Below, piece by piece: positions 1-7,943 of a stretch of 11,515 nt of DNA. The translations under genes were made by a program, and so were the position numbers. This stretch comes from Candidatus Sordicultor fermentans (GTDB lineage: Bacteria > Atribacterota > Atribacteria > Atribacterales > Caldatribacteriaceae). The stretch lies in assembly GCA_002385475.1 (NCBI GenBank), contig DGDO01000067.1, positions 1 through 11,515 on the forward strand, written 5' to 3'. Numbering within the stretch: position 1 is the first letter of the stretch; the number at the start of each line of letters is the position of its first letter. The notes under the pieces were generated by a model, which saw only the letters and a list, made by a program, of their open reading frames with translations, did not search any database and was not told the DNA's origin.

Positions 1-50
1 CACAAAAGTTAGAAAACAACGAGTTAAATTAGTTTCATACAACCTGGCAG

Positions 51-108
51 AAACATTTTCTCGAAGCATGTGACAGAGAAACGTGGAGAGTAAAATGCTT
101 CAATGTTT
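51..108. repeat. Imperfect inverted repeat upstream of the operon
   Basis: GAAGCAT (63-69) is the reverse complement of ATGCTTC (95-101), and outside it AAACAT (51-56) matches ATGTTT (103-108), which runs into five T residues. It could be the weak terminator of a gene lying left of the window or an operator, but the 25-nt loop and short arms make either reading uncertain. No reading frame of note was seen in 1-189. Confidence 0.25.
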
Positions 109-149
109 TTGAGCTTATTTTAAATTAAACACGAAAAAGGCTTGATATC

Positions 150-158
150 TGGTAAAAT
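150..158 (+). promoter_or_regulatory. Possible extended -10 promoter for the seven-gene operon
   Basis: TGGTAAAAT fits an extended -10 element (TGN followed by a TATAAT-like hexamer) and lies about 30 nt before the kinase start, leaving a short leader. TTGATA at 142-147 is too close to act as its -35 box, and no convincing -35 lies at the usual distance. This is inferred from sequence alone. It is the only promoter-like site seen upstream of the operon. Confidence 0.35.
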
Positions 159-189
159 AGTCGTTAGAGCTTTTACAGTGAGGTAATAG

Positions 190-1842
190 ATGATTCCTTT
201 TGGCCGTCGTTATTCCAGAAATTTTCGTCGGGTGCGGGAAATTATCAAGGTTTTCCGTAAATACGGGTTTTTATATCTCTTTCGCCGCGCTCACTTTCCT
301 GAACACCTGACCCTGCCTTTTTTCCGCAAAGAAGCCGCCAGGCGTCCTCCAGAAGAAAATTTGCGTTTAGCCTTTGAGGAATTGGGAACTACTTTTATAA
401 AGTTGGGGCAAATTTTAAGTACCCGTCTGGACCTTTTACCTGAAGAATATTGTCAGGAACTTAGAAAGTTGCAAGATCGGACTTCTCCGGTAGATTTCTT
501 CGAAATTAAGGAAGTGGTAGAGCAAGAACTTAAAAAACCTCTTGAGGAAGTTTTTGAGAAATTTGATCCTGTGCCCCTTGCCTCTGCTTCCATAGCTCAA
601 GTACATCGAGCAATTTTAAAAGATGGAAATAAGGTAGCAGTCAAGGTTCAAAAACCAGGAGTGGAAGAAAAAGTTATTTCTGATCTGGAAATACTCTTTT
701 ATTTAGCCAATTTGGCCGATCGAACAACTTCTTTTGCTCCCCTTACTTTTTCAGAAATGGTGACTGAGTTCCAGAAGAGCTTGATGAGAGAGATAGATTT
801 TTTATATGAGGCAGTGAACGCTCGCCGGTTTCGAGAAAATTTTTCCGATTTCGAAGGAGTCTACATCCCCCGTGTTTTTGATGAGTATACCACTACCAGA
901 GTTTTGACTCTGGAGTTGATTGAGGGCCTTAACCTTTCTCAGATGGCAGAAAAGGGTGAACTTGAGATAGATGGCCCTCTTTTAGCCCGTCGAGGAGCAG
1001 AAGCGGTTCTCAAAATGATTTTTGAAGATGGTTTTTTCCATGCCGATCCTCATCCCGGCAATATAATGATTAGAGAAGAAACCGGAGAATTGGTTTTCTT
1101 AGATTTTGGAATAGTAGGAACGGTGGATGAGAGAACCAGAGAAAACATGGTAAGAATGCTGCTCGCTATATTGCGGAAAGATATTGAAAGGGTAGTGGAT
1201 ATATTAGAAAGCGAGTTTTTGCTCTCTCCAGTTGAATCTCCTCTCGCTCTCCGGGTAGACCTCCATGAGATTTTAGAGCGGTACGTAACAGCCAACTTAA
1301 AAGAAATGAATATTTCCAGTCTAGTTAACGATTTTTTCTATCTTCTCCGCAAACACAATTTGCGCTTTCCTCCTCACCTTTCCTCCCTGATGAGAGCTCT
1401 TATGGTGGTAGAAGGGACAGGAATGATGCTCGACCCTCACTTTACCGTAGTCCCTTATTTAGAAAAAAGTCTGGAACGGGTTTTTGCTCAACGTCTCCGA
1501 TGGGAGAGATTGTCATATAAAGTTAGTGATTATCTCTTCGATTGGCGAAAATTACTGGTTGACTTTCCCGATAAAGCACAGGGATTATTAGAAGATGCAT
1601 CAAGAGGAAGAGTTCGTTTCCAGTTGGAAAGTGAAGATTTAAGAAGCTTGAATCGTCGCTTAGACCGGGTAAGCAATCGTCTTTCTCTCTCGGTTATTTT
1701 AGGGTCTTTACTCATTGGTTCTTCCCTGATTTACATTAGTTCTCCCCGGCCTGGGGCTATGGGTATTCTGGGGATTTTAGGTTTTGGGATAGCTGCTGTC
1801 TTGGGTATATTCTTGGTGATAGAGATGTTGAGAAGTAGATAA
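190..1842 (+). CDS. UbiB/AarF (ABC1/ADCK) family atypical kinase
   Basis: This is a membrane-associated atypical protein kinase-like ATPase of the UbiB/AarF/ABC1 family, which supports ubiquinone or other isoprenoid-lipid metabolism in characterised members. Family landmarks are all present: KLGQ (KxGQ motif, residues 71-74), the Ala/Ser-rich nucleotide loop ASASIAQVH (131-139) in place of a glycine-rich loop, VAVKV with K152, the ExD motif near E201, catalytic-loop HADPHPGN (H284, D286, N291) and DFG (305-307). Two C-terminal membrane helices lie at about 499-517 and 523-546, as is usual. At 550 aa it is full length. The ATG follows a GAGGT ribosome site with 5-nt spacing. It is the first gene of the apparent operon, 39 nt ahead of the next start. 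No quinone-biosynthesis gene is visible here, so its substrate is unknown. The family call is secure; the role is not. Confidence 0.95.
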   Translation: MIPFGRRYSRNFRRVREIIKVFRKYGFLYLFRRAHFPEHLTLPFFRKEAARRPPEENLRLAFEELGTTFIKLGQILSTRLDLLPEEYCQELRKLQDRTSPVDFFEIKEVVEQELKKPLEEVFEKFDPVPLASASIAQVHRAILKDGNKVAVKVQKPGVEEKVISDLEILFYLANLADRTTSFAPLTFSEMVTEFQKSLMREIDFLYEAVNARRFRENFSDFEGVYIPRVFDEYTTTRVLTLELIEGLNLSQMAEKGELEIDGPLLARRGAEAVLKMIFEDGFFHADPHPGNIMIREETGELVFLDFGIVGTVDERTRENMVRMLLAILRKDIERVVDILESEFLLSPVESPLALRVDLHEILERYVTANLKEMNISSLVNDFFYLLRKHNLRFPPHLSSLMRALMVVEGTGMMLDPHFTVVPYLEKSLERVFAQRLRWERLSYKVSDYLFDWRKLLVDFPDKAQGLLEDASRGRVRFQLESEDLRSLNRRLDRVSNRLSLSVILGSLLIGSSLIYISSPRPGAMGILGILGFGIAAVLGIFLVIEMLRSR

Positions 1843-1868
1843 AGGGTGTAAATTTTTCTCAAGAAGAG

Positions 1869-1874
1869 AGGAGG
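1869..1874 (+). promoter_or_regulatory. Ribosome binding site deciding the start of the second gene
   Basis: A perfect AGGAGG sits 7 nt before GTG 1882 and 4 nt before TTG 1879, favouring the GTG start, which gives the signal peptide beginning MKK. Confidence 0.7.
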
Positions 1875-1881
1875 AAAGTTG

Positions 1882-2589
1882 GTGAAGAAACTGATCATTA
1901 TTTTTATTGCTATTGGATTATCCCTGGTGCTTTTTAATTCTTTTTCCTGGGCTCAATGGGTGATAGAAGGAGAAGGCAAGTGGCAGGGAGAGGTTTATCA
2001 GTTTTCCTGGGAAAAAGAAGGAGGGAAAATGATGCTCTCTCTGGAAGAAGGAGAAAAGAGCATCCTGCGAGTGGGAGTAGATCTTGCCAAACCTGAACTT
2101 TCCTTGATAGATGACTTAAGCTTTACCTTTTCTACTTTAGAGGATAAAAATGGCATTGCTCTTTCCTTTCTCTTTGCCTTATCCAGTATTTTAGGGGTGA
2201 AAGAAGAATGGCTCTTTGCCGAGAAACCTTCTTTTTTCCTCCTTCCTGATCCTTTATCTCTTCCTCCTTTCGGAGATTGTTTTCCCTTTCGCATTAACGA
2301 TGAAGCAACTGGATGGTATTTTAAGGAAGGTATCCATCCCACTATGGGAGAGATGATAGGAGATCTGGTAGAAATTTTAGAAGAAGGAAGGCTTTCCCTT
2401 CCTTTCTGGAGAGAGATAGTGAAAGTTAACGGGCTTATTGTAGCGAAAGAGGAAAACGAGGAGTTAGTTTTACGAGTATATCAAGTAAAAGAAAAGGATA
2501 CTCCTCTTGAGCTTCCTCAAAAAGGGGAGGACTATCGGGAAGTTTCCTGGGTAGATTTTTTATCTCCCTGGGAAGCAATTTTAGAATAG
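1882..2589 (+). CDS. Secreted protein of unknown function
   Basis: I do not recognise a family. The product is about 235 aa with a clear signal peptide: Val-Lys-Lys, a hydrophobic core of about 17 residues, and an Ala-type cleavage site near SWA-QW (about residue 24). The mature part is rich in Glu, Trp and Phe, has no later membrane helix, and contains one cysteine (in GDCFPF). It is probably a soluble or beta-rich periplasmic protein. The start is chosen as GTG 1882 because AGGAGG (1869-1874) is then 7 nt away; TTG 1879 would leave only 4 nt. It ends 11 nt before the presumed start of the DUF1175 gene, so it is probably cotranscribed and works in the same compartment as the alpha-2-macroglobulin. 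In E. coli the gene beside yfaT (yfaA) encodes a larger DUF2138 protein, which this does not resemble in length. Confidence 0.8.
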   Translation: MKKLIIIFIAIGLSLVLFNSFSWAQWVIEGEGKWQGEVYQFSWEKEGGKMMLSLEEGEKSILRVGVDLAKPELSLIDDLSFTFSTLEDKNGIALSFLFALSSILGVKEEWLFAEKPSFFLLPDPLSLPPFGDCFPFRINDEATGWYFKEGIHPTMGEMIGDLVEILEEGRLSLPFWREIVKVNGLIVAKEENEELVLRVYQVKEKDTPLELPQKGEDYREVSWVDFLSPWEAILE

Positions 2590-2600
2590 AGGGATGAAAT

Positions 2601-3518
2601 ACGAAAAAAATATTGCTTTTTATCATTTCCAGCCTGGTGGTTTTAACTTTTATCTTTCCTGTTAAACTCAACTGCCCTTCTCACCTGCATCTTCAGGCAG
2701 GAGGAGAGGAAAAAGTTGAGGAAATAGAACCTCTTACTTTGTGGGGTTTTCCTTCCTGGTTCCAGAGAGCCACAGTAGCGATAGAAGATAAAGAATTAAT
2801 TTTTGCAAGTCAAGAGGGAAAGGAAGTTATCTTTCAGCCCCGGCGTCTGGAGGGGAAAACTTCAGTATTAGTGGGAGTGTTCCCGGTTTGGCGAAAAATA
2901 GAGGTGGAGATTCTCCCCAACCGGGAAGATAGAGATGGAGATGGTTTTCCCGATATGGCGGAGTTAAGTGCTGAAAGTGAACGAGATGCCTTTCGAGAGT
3001 TTTTTGTTAAAGTGGCTCGCTCGCAAATTGTCTCTCCTCATTCTCAATTTAAGGAAAGAGATTGTGGAGGGCTGGTCCGTTTTGCCTATCGAGAGAGCCT
3101 AAAAAGAGGAGATATCATTCCTTACACTTACCCTCGAGTTCCCTTACTGGGAGTCAACCTTTTCCGGATTAAACCGGGCAGCTTTAACCCTGAGAAAATA
3201 GAAGAAGATTTTTCGGTCTTTGCCTCTTCTTTTTACCTTCTGGCTCATAATGTAGTGCCTCTGGGAAAAGAGGAAGGAAAGGCAAAGGCGGGAGACCTTC
3301 TCTTTTTCTTTCAACCCGTCTCTTTTTCCTATCCTTACCATGTTATGATTTACGAAGGAGAAGGAAGAGTAATTTACCACACCGGTCCCATAGAAGAAGG
3401 AGAAGGAGTGCGAGAGACCACTATTACCTCTTTGCGCAAGCATCCCGATATAAACTGGCATCCCACAAAGGATAATCCTAACTTTCTGGGATTTTTCCGC
3501 TGGAAAATTTTAGATTAG
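2601..3518 (+). CDS. DUF1175 (YfaT-like) secreted protein, putative NlpC/P60-like cysteine hydrolase, probable ACG start
   Basis: It resembles the DUF1175 family (E. coli YfaT), encoded next to YfaS-type alpha-2-macroglobulins as here. The motif DCGGLVRFAYRE (C155, counted from ACG 2601) and the later YPYHVMIYEG...YHTGP (H247) give the Cys/His order seen in NlpC/P60 cell-wall hydrolases; the enzymatic role is inferred. Ahead of it, DRDGDGFPDMAE (from D110) matches calcium-binding DxDxDG loops. A hydrophobic signal sequence leads the protein, so it should act outside the cytoplasm. Start choice: the in-frame TTG at 2613 lies 19 nt from the AGAGGG site (2588-2593) and gives no positively charged N-terminus. 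ACG 2601, at 7-nt spacing, gives MKKILLFIISSL, a textbook signal peptide. ATG 2594 is in another frame and stops after 23 codons. A base error (ACG for ATG) or an extra A in the seven-A run at 2604-2610 are alternatives. It ends 12 nt before the next gene. Confidence 0.75.
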   Translation, partial: TKKILLFIISSLVVLTFIFPVKLNCPSHLHLQAGGEEKVEEIEPLTLWGFPSWFQRATVAIEDKELIFASQEGKEVIFQPRRLEGKTSVLVGVFPVWRKIEVEILPNREDRDGDGFPDMAELSAESERDAFREFFVKVARSQIVSPHSQFKERDCGGLVRFAYRESLKRGDIIPYTYPRVPLLGVNLFRIKPGSFNPEKIEEDFSVFASSFYLLAHNVVPLGKEEGKAKAGDLLFFFQPVSFSYPYHVMIYEGEGRVIYHTGPIEEGEGVRETTITSLRKHPDINWHPTKDNPNFLGFFRWKILD

Positions 3519-3530
3519 AGGGGAGAAAAG

Positions 3531-6500
3531 ATGAAAAAAAATAAAATTGTTTTTTGGTGGGTAACAGTTTTTCTACTCCTTTTGGTGGGAGAAGCTTTAG
3601 CCCAGGAGGAAATCTATGTTAGTGTCCCGGCTCACATCTACCCCGGAGAAATGATACAGATAAACATAAGTGGTCGAGAGATAAAAGGAGCACAGTGTTC
3701 CCTTTACCAAATCAATGACCCGGAGGAGTATATCCAGAGCGCAGAAAAAAAATCTTTCTTTCAGGTAGATAGCTGGCAACTACGCCGCCCTCTGGAAAAA
3801 GAGGAAAAATGGCAGAACACCAAATATTCCTTCTTTCAGGCAGTGCGAAGGCTTGCTTCCCGGGTACTCCCTGTCTCAGTGAAAGAATATTTGCGTGACC
3901 TGTTTGATATTCACGGGCCCTTGCCTCGCCGCCCCATTGCTATCACCCCTTCTGATTTTCGCCGGGGGACTGATGAGCTAAAAACTTTCTGGGTGGATTT
4001 ACCACAGGAGAAAGATTCCCCCTTTTTCTGGAGAGAGGTGGAAATTAACCCCCTGCCTCCCGGGGTGTACTTATTCACTGCTCAGGGAGGGGGAAAAGAA
4101 GCCCGGGTTCTTTTCAGCGTAACCCATCTATCTTGTTTTTCCCGCCATGACAGAGAAAAAGGCGTTATCCTGGTGCAAGACTTAAAAACTGGTATCCCCC
4201 AGGAAGGAGTAAAAATTAAAATCTGGCAGGGTGAGGAAAGAGAGGAAGGGTTTACCAACAATCAGGGATTGTATTCCTGGAAGAGAGAGTGGAAAGAGGG
4301 AGAAGAAGCAGTTATTATGGTAGAAAAAGATAATGAATTTGCCTTTTTGAATTTTTATCCTTACTACTGGGAAGGTGGAAAATTAAAAGCTTTCATCTAT
4401 TCCGAGCGTCCTCTGTATAAGCCAGGACAAACTGTTCTGGGAAAAGCTATTTTACGAGAAGTCAGTACCGATAAATATATCGTTCCTCCCCCGGGAGAAA
4501 AAGTGGAAGTGGCTCTGGTAGATTATCGAGACAATGAGTATGGAAAAGAAAGCCTCCTTTCCACTCCCGAGGGGAGTGTGAACTTTTCCTTTTCCCTGCC
4601 TCAGAAAATTGAAGAAGGATATTTCTTAATCCGGTTGCGCTGGCGAGATAGAGAATTTTATCAGGTGATTTCCATTGAGAATTATGAAAAGCCAGTTTTT
4701 ACTGTCCAGTTAGAGCCGGAAAAGCCAGTTTATGCCCGGGGAGAAGAAGTTTGTTTTTCACTGAAAGGAGAGTATTATTCCCAGCGCCCTTTAGAGGGGG
4801 GTGAATTCCGCTATCAGATATTCCGCTATCCTGTTGGCTACTGGGAAAAAGAAAGAGGAGAGGAAATGTGGGGAGAGGGAGAGGGAAAATTAGATGAAAA
4901 AGGAGAGGGAGAGATACGGTTTCTTCCGGAGGGAGATGGAGCTTTCCGTTACCGGGTGCACTGTGTGGTGTTTGACCCCGCTTATCGAGCGGTAGAAAAG
5001 GAAGAAGAGGTTCAAGTCTTGATGGGAGAGTTTTATCTTTCCTTACAACCCAGGGTTTACTTCGTAAAAACAGGAGAAACTATGACTTATGAGGTAGAGG
5101 CCCGGGATGCCGAAGAAAAAAAAGTACCGGTAGGAAAAGTCTACGGGGAAGTGTACCGATTAGAATGGGAGAAGGAAACGGAGAAGTGGAGAGAAATCCC
5201 TTCTCAATTTTTAGATATTTCTCTTCCTGAAGGCACGGGAGAGATGAAAATAACTTTAGACCGAGCCGGTTACTATCGCCTGGAGGTTTATACCCGGGAT
5301 AGGTCAGGTAATAAAATACTGGCTTCTTCTTACTTCTGGGTGACAGGGAAAGATTTACACTATCCTTCTCGTGAACTCGAAGTGCGCTGGGATAGAGAGC
5401 GCTATCGAGTGGGCGAGGAAGCCAGGGTTTTAATCGTTCCTCCTGGAGAAGGGACTTTCACCTTTCTCTTTTCTATAGAGGGCTCTGAGCTTCAAGAAGC
5501 GGAAGTAAAGCAAATATCTGCACCGGAGGAAATCGTTATTCCGGTTTTACCTTCTTACGTGATGGGAGTTTATGTTTCTTTTTCGGGGTTCAGCAACGGG
5601 AAACTATATTCTGAATCTCTGTCCCTCCCTCTTGAGCGAGAGAAAGAATTGCAAATAAAAATAACCCCGGACCGGGAGAGATATCAACCGGAGGAAAAAG
5701 GTAAAATCTCTATTCAGGTGAGCGATGCTCAAGGAAAACCGGTAAAGTGTGAATTGTCGTTTGCTATAGTTGACCAGGCTATTTTTGACCTGAGTTCGTG
5801 GTGGAGAGAAAACGTATACGACTATTTCTACTCTCAATTTTATAACTTAGTTTATGGCTCTTACTCCATTTATTCTTCTTTTTACGGGATGGGTATACCT
5901 TTCCAGGATATGAAAGCCCAGCTTAAGGGGATGGGAGGAGCGGAGGGAGGATTATTGTTGAGGAAGTATTTTCCTGACACTCTTTTGTGGAGGCCGACCC
6001 TGTCAACCGATGAAGAAGGAAAGGCAGAAGTAGATTTTGTTGCTCCTCATTCTCTCACTCGCTGGCGGGTAGAAGTAAAAGCCCACCAGGGAGAGTTTTT
6101 TGGAGAAGCGCAAGAGTACTTTACCACTTATCAACCTTTTGCTTTAGGAGTGGAACTTCCTTCCTTTCTGGTAGAAGGAGACATCCTGAAAAGTAAAGCT
6201 ACTCTCTGGAATGAAGTGGCACCCCAGGAAGTGGTAATAGAGGGGGAAAGCTCCCCGGAAATTTCCCTCGAGTGGAAGAGGGAGCCTCTAAAAGTATCTC
6301 TTCTGGAAGAGGCAGTGTTTCCTCTCGAGGTAAAAGCTCAATATCCAGGGAAAGCTTATCTTCGGCTTTTTGCTCGAGGGGAATATGCACAAGACGCCAT
6401 AGAGCTTCCTCTGGAGATAAAAGAAAGAGGAGTAGAAGTAGAAGAGATTTTTTATTCCTTTTTAGAAGAAAAGAAAACCTCCTTTGAGTTTTCCTGTGAT

Positions 6501-7943
6501 TCTTCTTCGTCTGTGGAGCTTGCTCTATTTTCTGATCCTCGCAGCATACTTTTAGAGGAGATAGAATATATGCTTTCCTATCCTTACCGATGTAGCGAGC
6601 AGATAGCCAGCCGCTTAATTACTTTTTCCTCTCTACCTTTGGGGAAGATGGAAGATAAAATTCTCGAGGTCACAGAAGCGATAAGAGAGGATATTTATTC
6701 CCTCTATAACCTGCAGAGCTATGATGGAGGATGGGGCTTCTGGGGAGGAGAAGGAGATTTATTCCACACTGCCTATACCCTTTTGGCTTTGCACAAAGTA
6801 AAAGAGAGGGGTTTTCTGGTCAATGCTGAAGTAATAGAGCGGGGATTAAGCTTTTTAACTCAAGAAATATCAAGAAGTGAAGCTCCGTCTTCAGATTCTA
6901 CTTTTTCACCCCCGAGTGAGTTTGACAGAGCTCTATCCTGGTATGCTCTTTCTCTATGGAAGAAAGACTTTGTTCCTTCTCCCCTTTCCCCTCTGGAGGA
7001 AATGGACGATAAAACTTTAGCTCTTCGAGGTTTGGTGGCCCGGGAAGAAGACAAAGAGAAAGTGGAAAAAGAGTTAGAGAAAAGGGCTCATGTTCTGGGT
7101 GATACGGTATTCTGGGGGACAATTAATCCCCAAAAACCTTGGGAAGATGACCGTTTTCCGGCTACAGCTTTTGCTGCCTTGTTTTTGGCAGAGAGAGGAA
7201 ACCCCCTGGGAGAGAAAGCTTACCTGTGGCTGTGGCGGAGCAAAAAAGGAGGAAATTTATTTACTACTCTTAACCGTGCTTACTTTTTTCTCGTTAGCTC
7301 TCACTTTTTAAAAGAAGAAAGTGGTGTTCCCACTTTTCGGGTGTTTTGTAACGGAGCATTAGTTAAAGAAGGGAAAGAAGAAGAGAAAATAGCTATTCCC
7401 CGGCAATTTTTGAAGGAAGGCTCCAATCATCTGGAGGTAGAAGGAGATAACCTGTTCATGACCGAACTCAAAGTAAAAAGTTGGAAGAAGGAAGCCCCTT
7501 CCTCCCACTTTTTCTCGGTAAAGAAAAATTATTATCTTTTAGTACCCACAAAAGGAGAAAAAGTTTTCTTCTCTCCTCAAAAAGTAGATGCTTTCCATTC
7601 TCAGGAGGAAGTAGTTTGTGAGATAGAAATTCAGAGCCCCGATTACTTAGAATATCTGATAATAGAAGACGGGATGCCTGCTGGTTGTGAGCTAATCAGG
7701 AAAGACTATACCTTTTCTCTCCCGAAGGAAGAAGGAGCACATTATCCCGGAGTGATAAAAACTCTTTTTGAGGGACAGCCCACTCTTTTTGTGTATGAAC
7801 TTTTTCCCGGGAAAAATGTGATTCGCTACTACTTAAGAATCCGGGACCAGGGTAATTTCTATGTGAAGGCACCCCTTCTTTATCTCATGTATTTCCCTGA
7901 AGTTAGAGATTATGGAGAAGAAAAGAATCTGGTGGTGGAATAA
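3531..7943 (+). CDS. Bacterial alpha-2-macroglobulin (YfaS/YfhM-like) with intact thioester
   Basis: This 1470-aa periplasmic-type alpha-2-macroglobulin should trap attacking proteases: cleavage of a bait region exposes a Cys-Gln thioester that binds the attacker. The signal peptide (1-25) ends ALA-Q with no lipobox cysteine, so the protein is probably soluble rather than a lipoprotein. The MG2 hallmark YSERPLYKPGQTV is at about 290-302, with further MG domains from NYEKPVF (384). A Tyr-rich bait-like segment spans about 757-810, followed by the family motif around RKYFPDTLLWRPTLSTDE (from 811). The thioester motif CSEQ is at 1021-1024, and the toroidal domain motif DGGWGFWGG is at 1065-1073. 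The receptor-binding-like C-terminus (about 1358-1466) has YLIIEDGMPAGCE and ends YFPEVRDYG. E. coli YfaS, with which it shares the DUF1175 neighbour, is reported to lack the thioester; YfhM has it and sits by pbpC. No pbpC is seen here. A GAGGGGAG ribosome site lies 5 nt before ATG. Confidence 0.95.
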   Translation: MKKNKIVFWWVTVFLLLLVGEALAQEEIYVSVPAHIYPGEMIQINISGREIKGAQCSLYQINDPEEYIQSAEKKSFFQVDSWQLRRPLEKEEKWQNTKYSFFQAVRRLASRVLPVSVKEYLRDLFDIHGPLPRRPIAITPSDFRRGTDELKTFWVDLPQEKDSPFFWREVEINPLPPGVYLFTAQGGGKEARVLFSVTHLSCFSRHDREKGVILVQDLKTGIPQEGVKIKIWQGEEREEGFTNNQGLYSWKREWKEGEEAVIMVEKDNEFAFLNFYPYYWEGGKLKAFIYSERPLYKPGQTVLGKAILREVSTDKYIVPPPGEKVEVALVDYRDNEYGKESLLSTPEGSVNFSFSLPQKIEEGYFLIRLRWRDREFYQVISIENYEKPVFTVQLEPEKPVYARGEEVCFSLKGEYYSQRPLEGGEFRYQIFRYPVGYWEKERGEEMWGEGEGKLDEKGEGEIRFLPEGDGAFRYRVHCVVFDPAYRAVEKEEEVQVLMGEFYLSLQPRVYFVKTGETMTYEVEARDAEEKKVPVGKVYGEVYRLEWEKETEKWREIPSQFLDISLPEGTGEMKITLDRAGYYRLEVYTRDRSGNKILASSYFWVTGKDLHYPSRELEVRWDRERYRVGEEARVLIVPPGEGTFTFLFSIEGSELQEAEVKQISAPEEIVIPVLPSYVMGVYVSFSGFSNGKLYSESLSLPLEREKELQIKITPDRERYQPEEKGKISIQVSDAQGKPVKCELSFAIVDQAIFDLSSWWRENVYDYFYSQFYNLVYGSYSIYSSFYGMGIPFQDMKAQLKGMGGAEGGLLLRKYFPDTLLWRPTLSTDEEGKAEVDFVAPHSLTRWRVEVKAHQGEFFGEAQEYFTTYQPFALGVELPSFLVEGDILKSKATLWNEVAPQEVVIEGESSPEISLEWKREPLKVSLLEEAVFPLEVKAQYPGKAYLRLFARGEYAQDAIELPLEIKERGVEVEEIFYSFLEEKKTSFEFSCDSSSSVELALFSDPRSILLEEIEYMLSYPYRCSEQIASRLITFSSLPLGKMEDKILEVTEAIREDIYSLYNLQSYDGGWGFWGGEGDLFHTAYTLLALHKVKERGFLVNAEVIERGLSFLTQEISRSEAPSSDSTFSPPSEFDRALSWYALSLWKKDFVPSPLSPLEEMDDKTLALRGLVAREEDKEKVEKELEKRAHVLGDTVFWGTINPQKPWEDDRFPATAFAALFLAERGNPLGEKAYLWLWRSKKGGNLFTTLNRAYFFLVSSHFLKEESGVPTFRVFCNGALVKEGKEEEKIAIPRQFLKEGSNHLEVEGDNLFMTELKVKSWKKEAPSSHFFSVKKNYYLLVPTKGEKVFFSPQKVDAFHSQEEVVCEIEIQSPDYLEYLIIEDGMPAGCELIRKDYTFSLPKEEGAHYPGVIKTLFEGQPTLFVYELFPGKNVIRYYLRIRDQGNFYVKAPLLYLMYFPEVRDYGEEKNLVVE

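Noticed and set aside
2594..2665. ATG-initiated 23-codon frame directly after the ribosome site of the DUF1175 gene
   Set aside because: Its ATG adjoins the ribosome site with no spacing, the peptide has no recognisable features, and the frame overlaps the signal-peptide region of the DUF1175 protein. It is kept only as an alternative start if the A run has one base too many.
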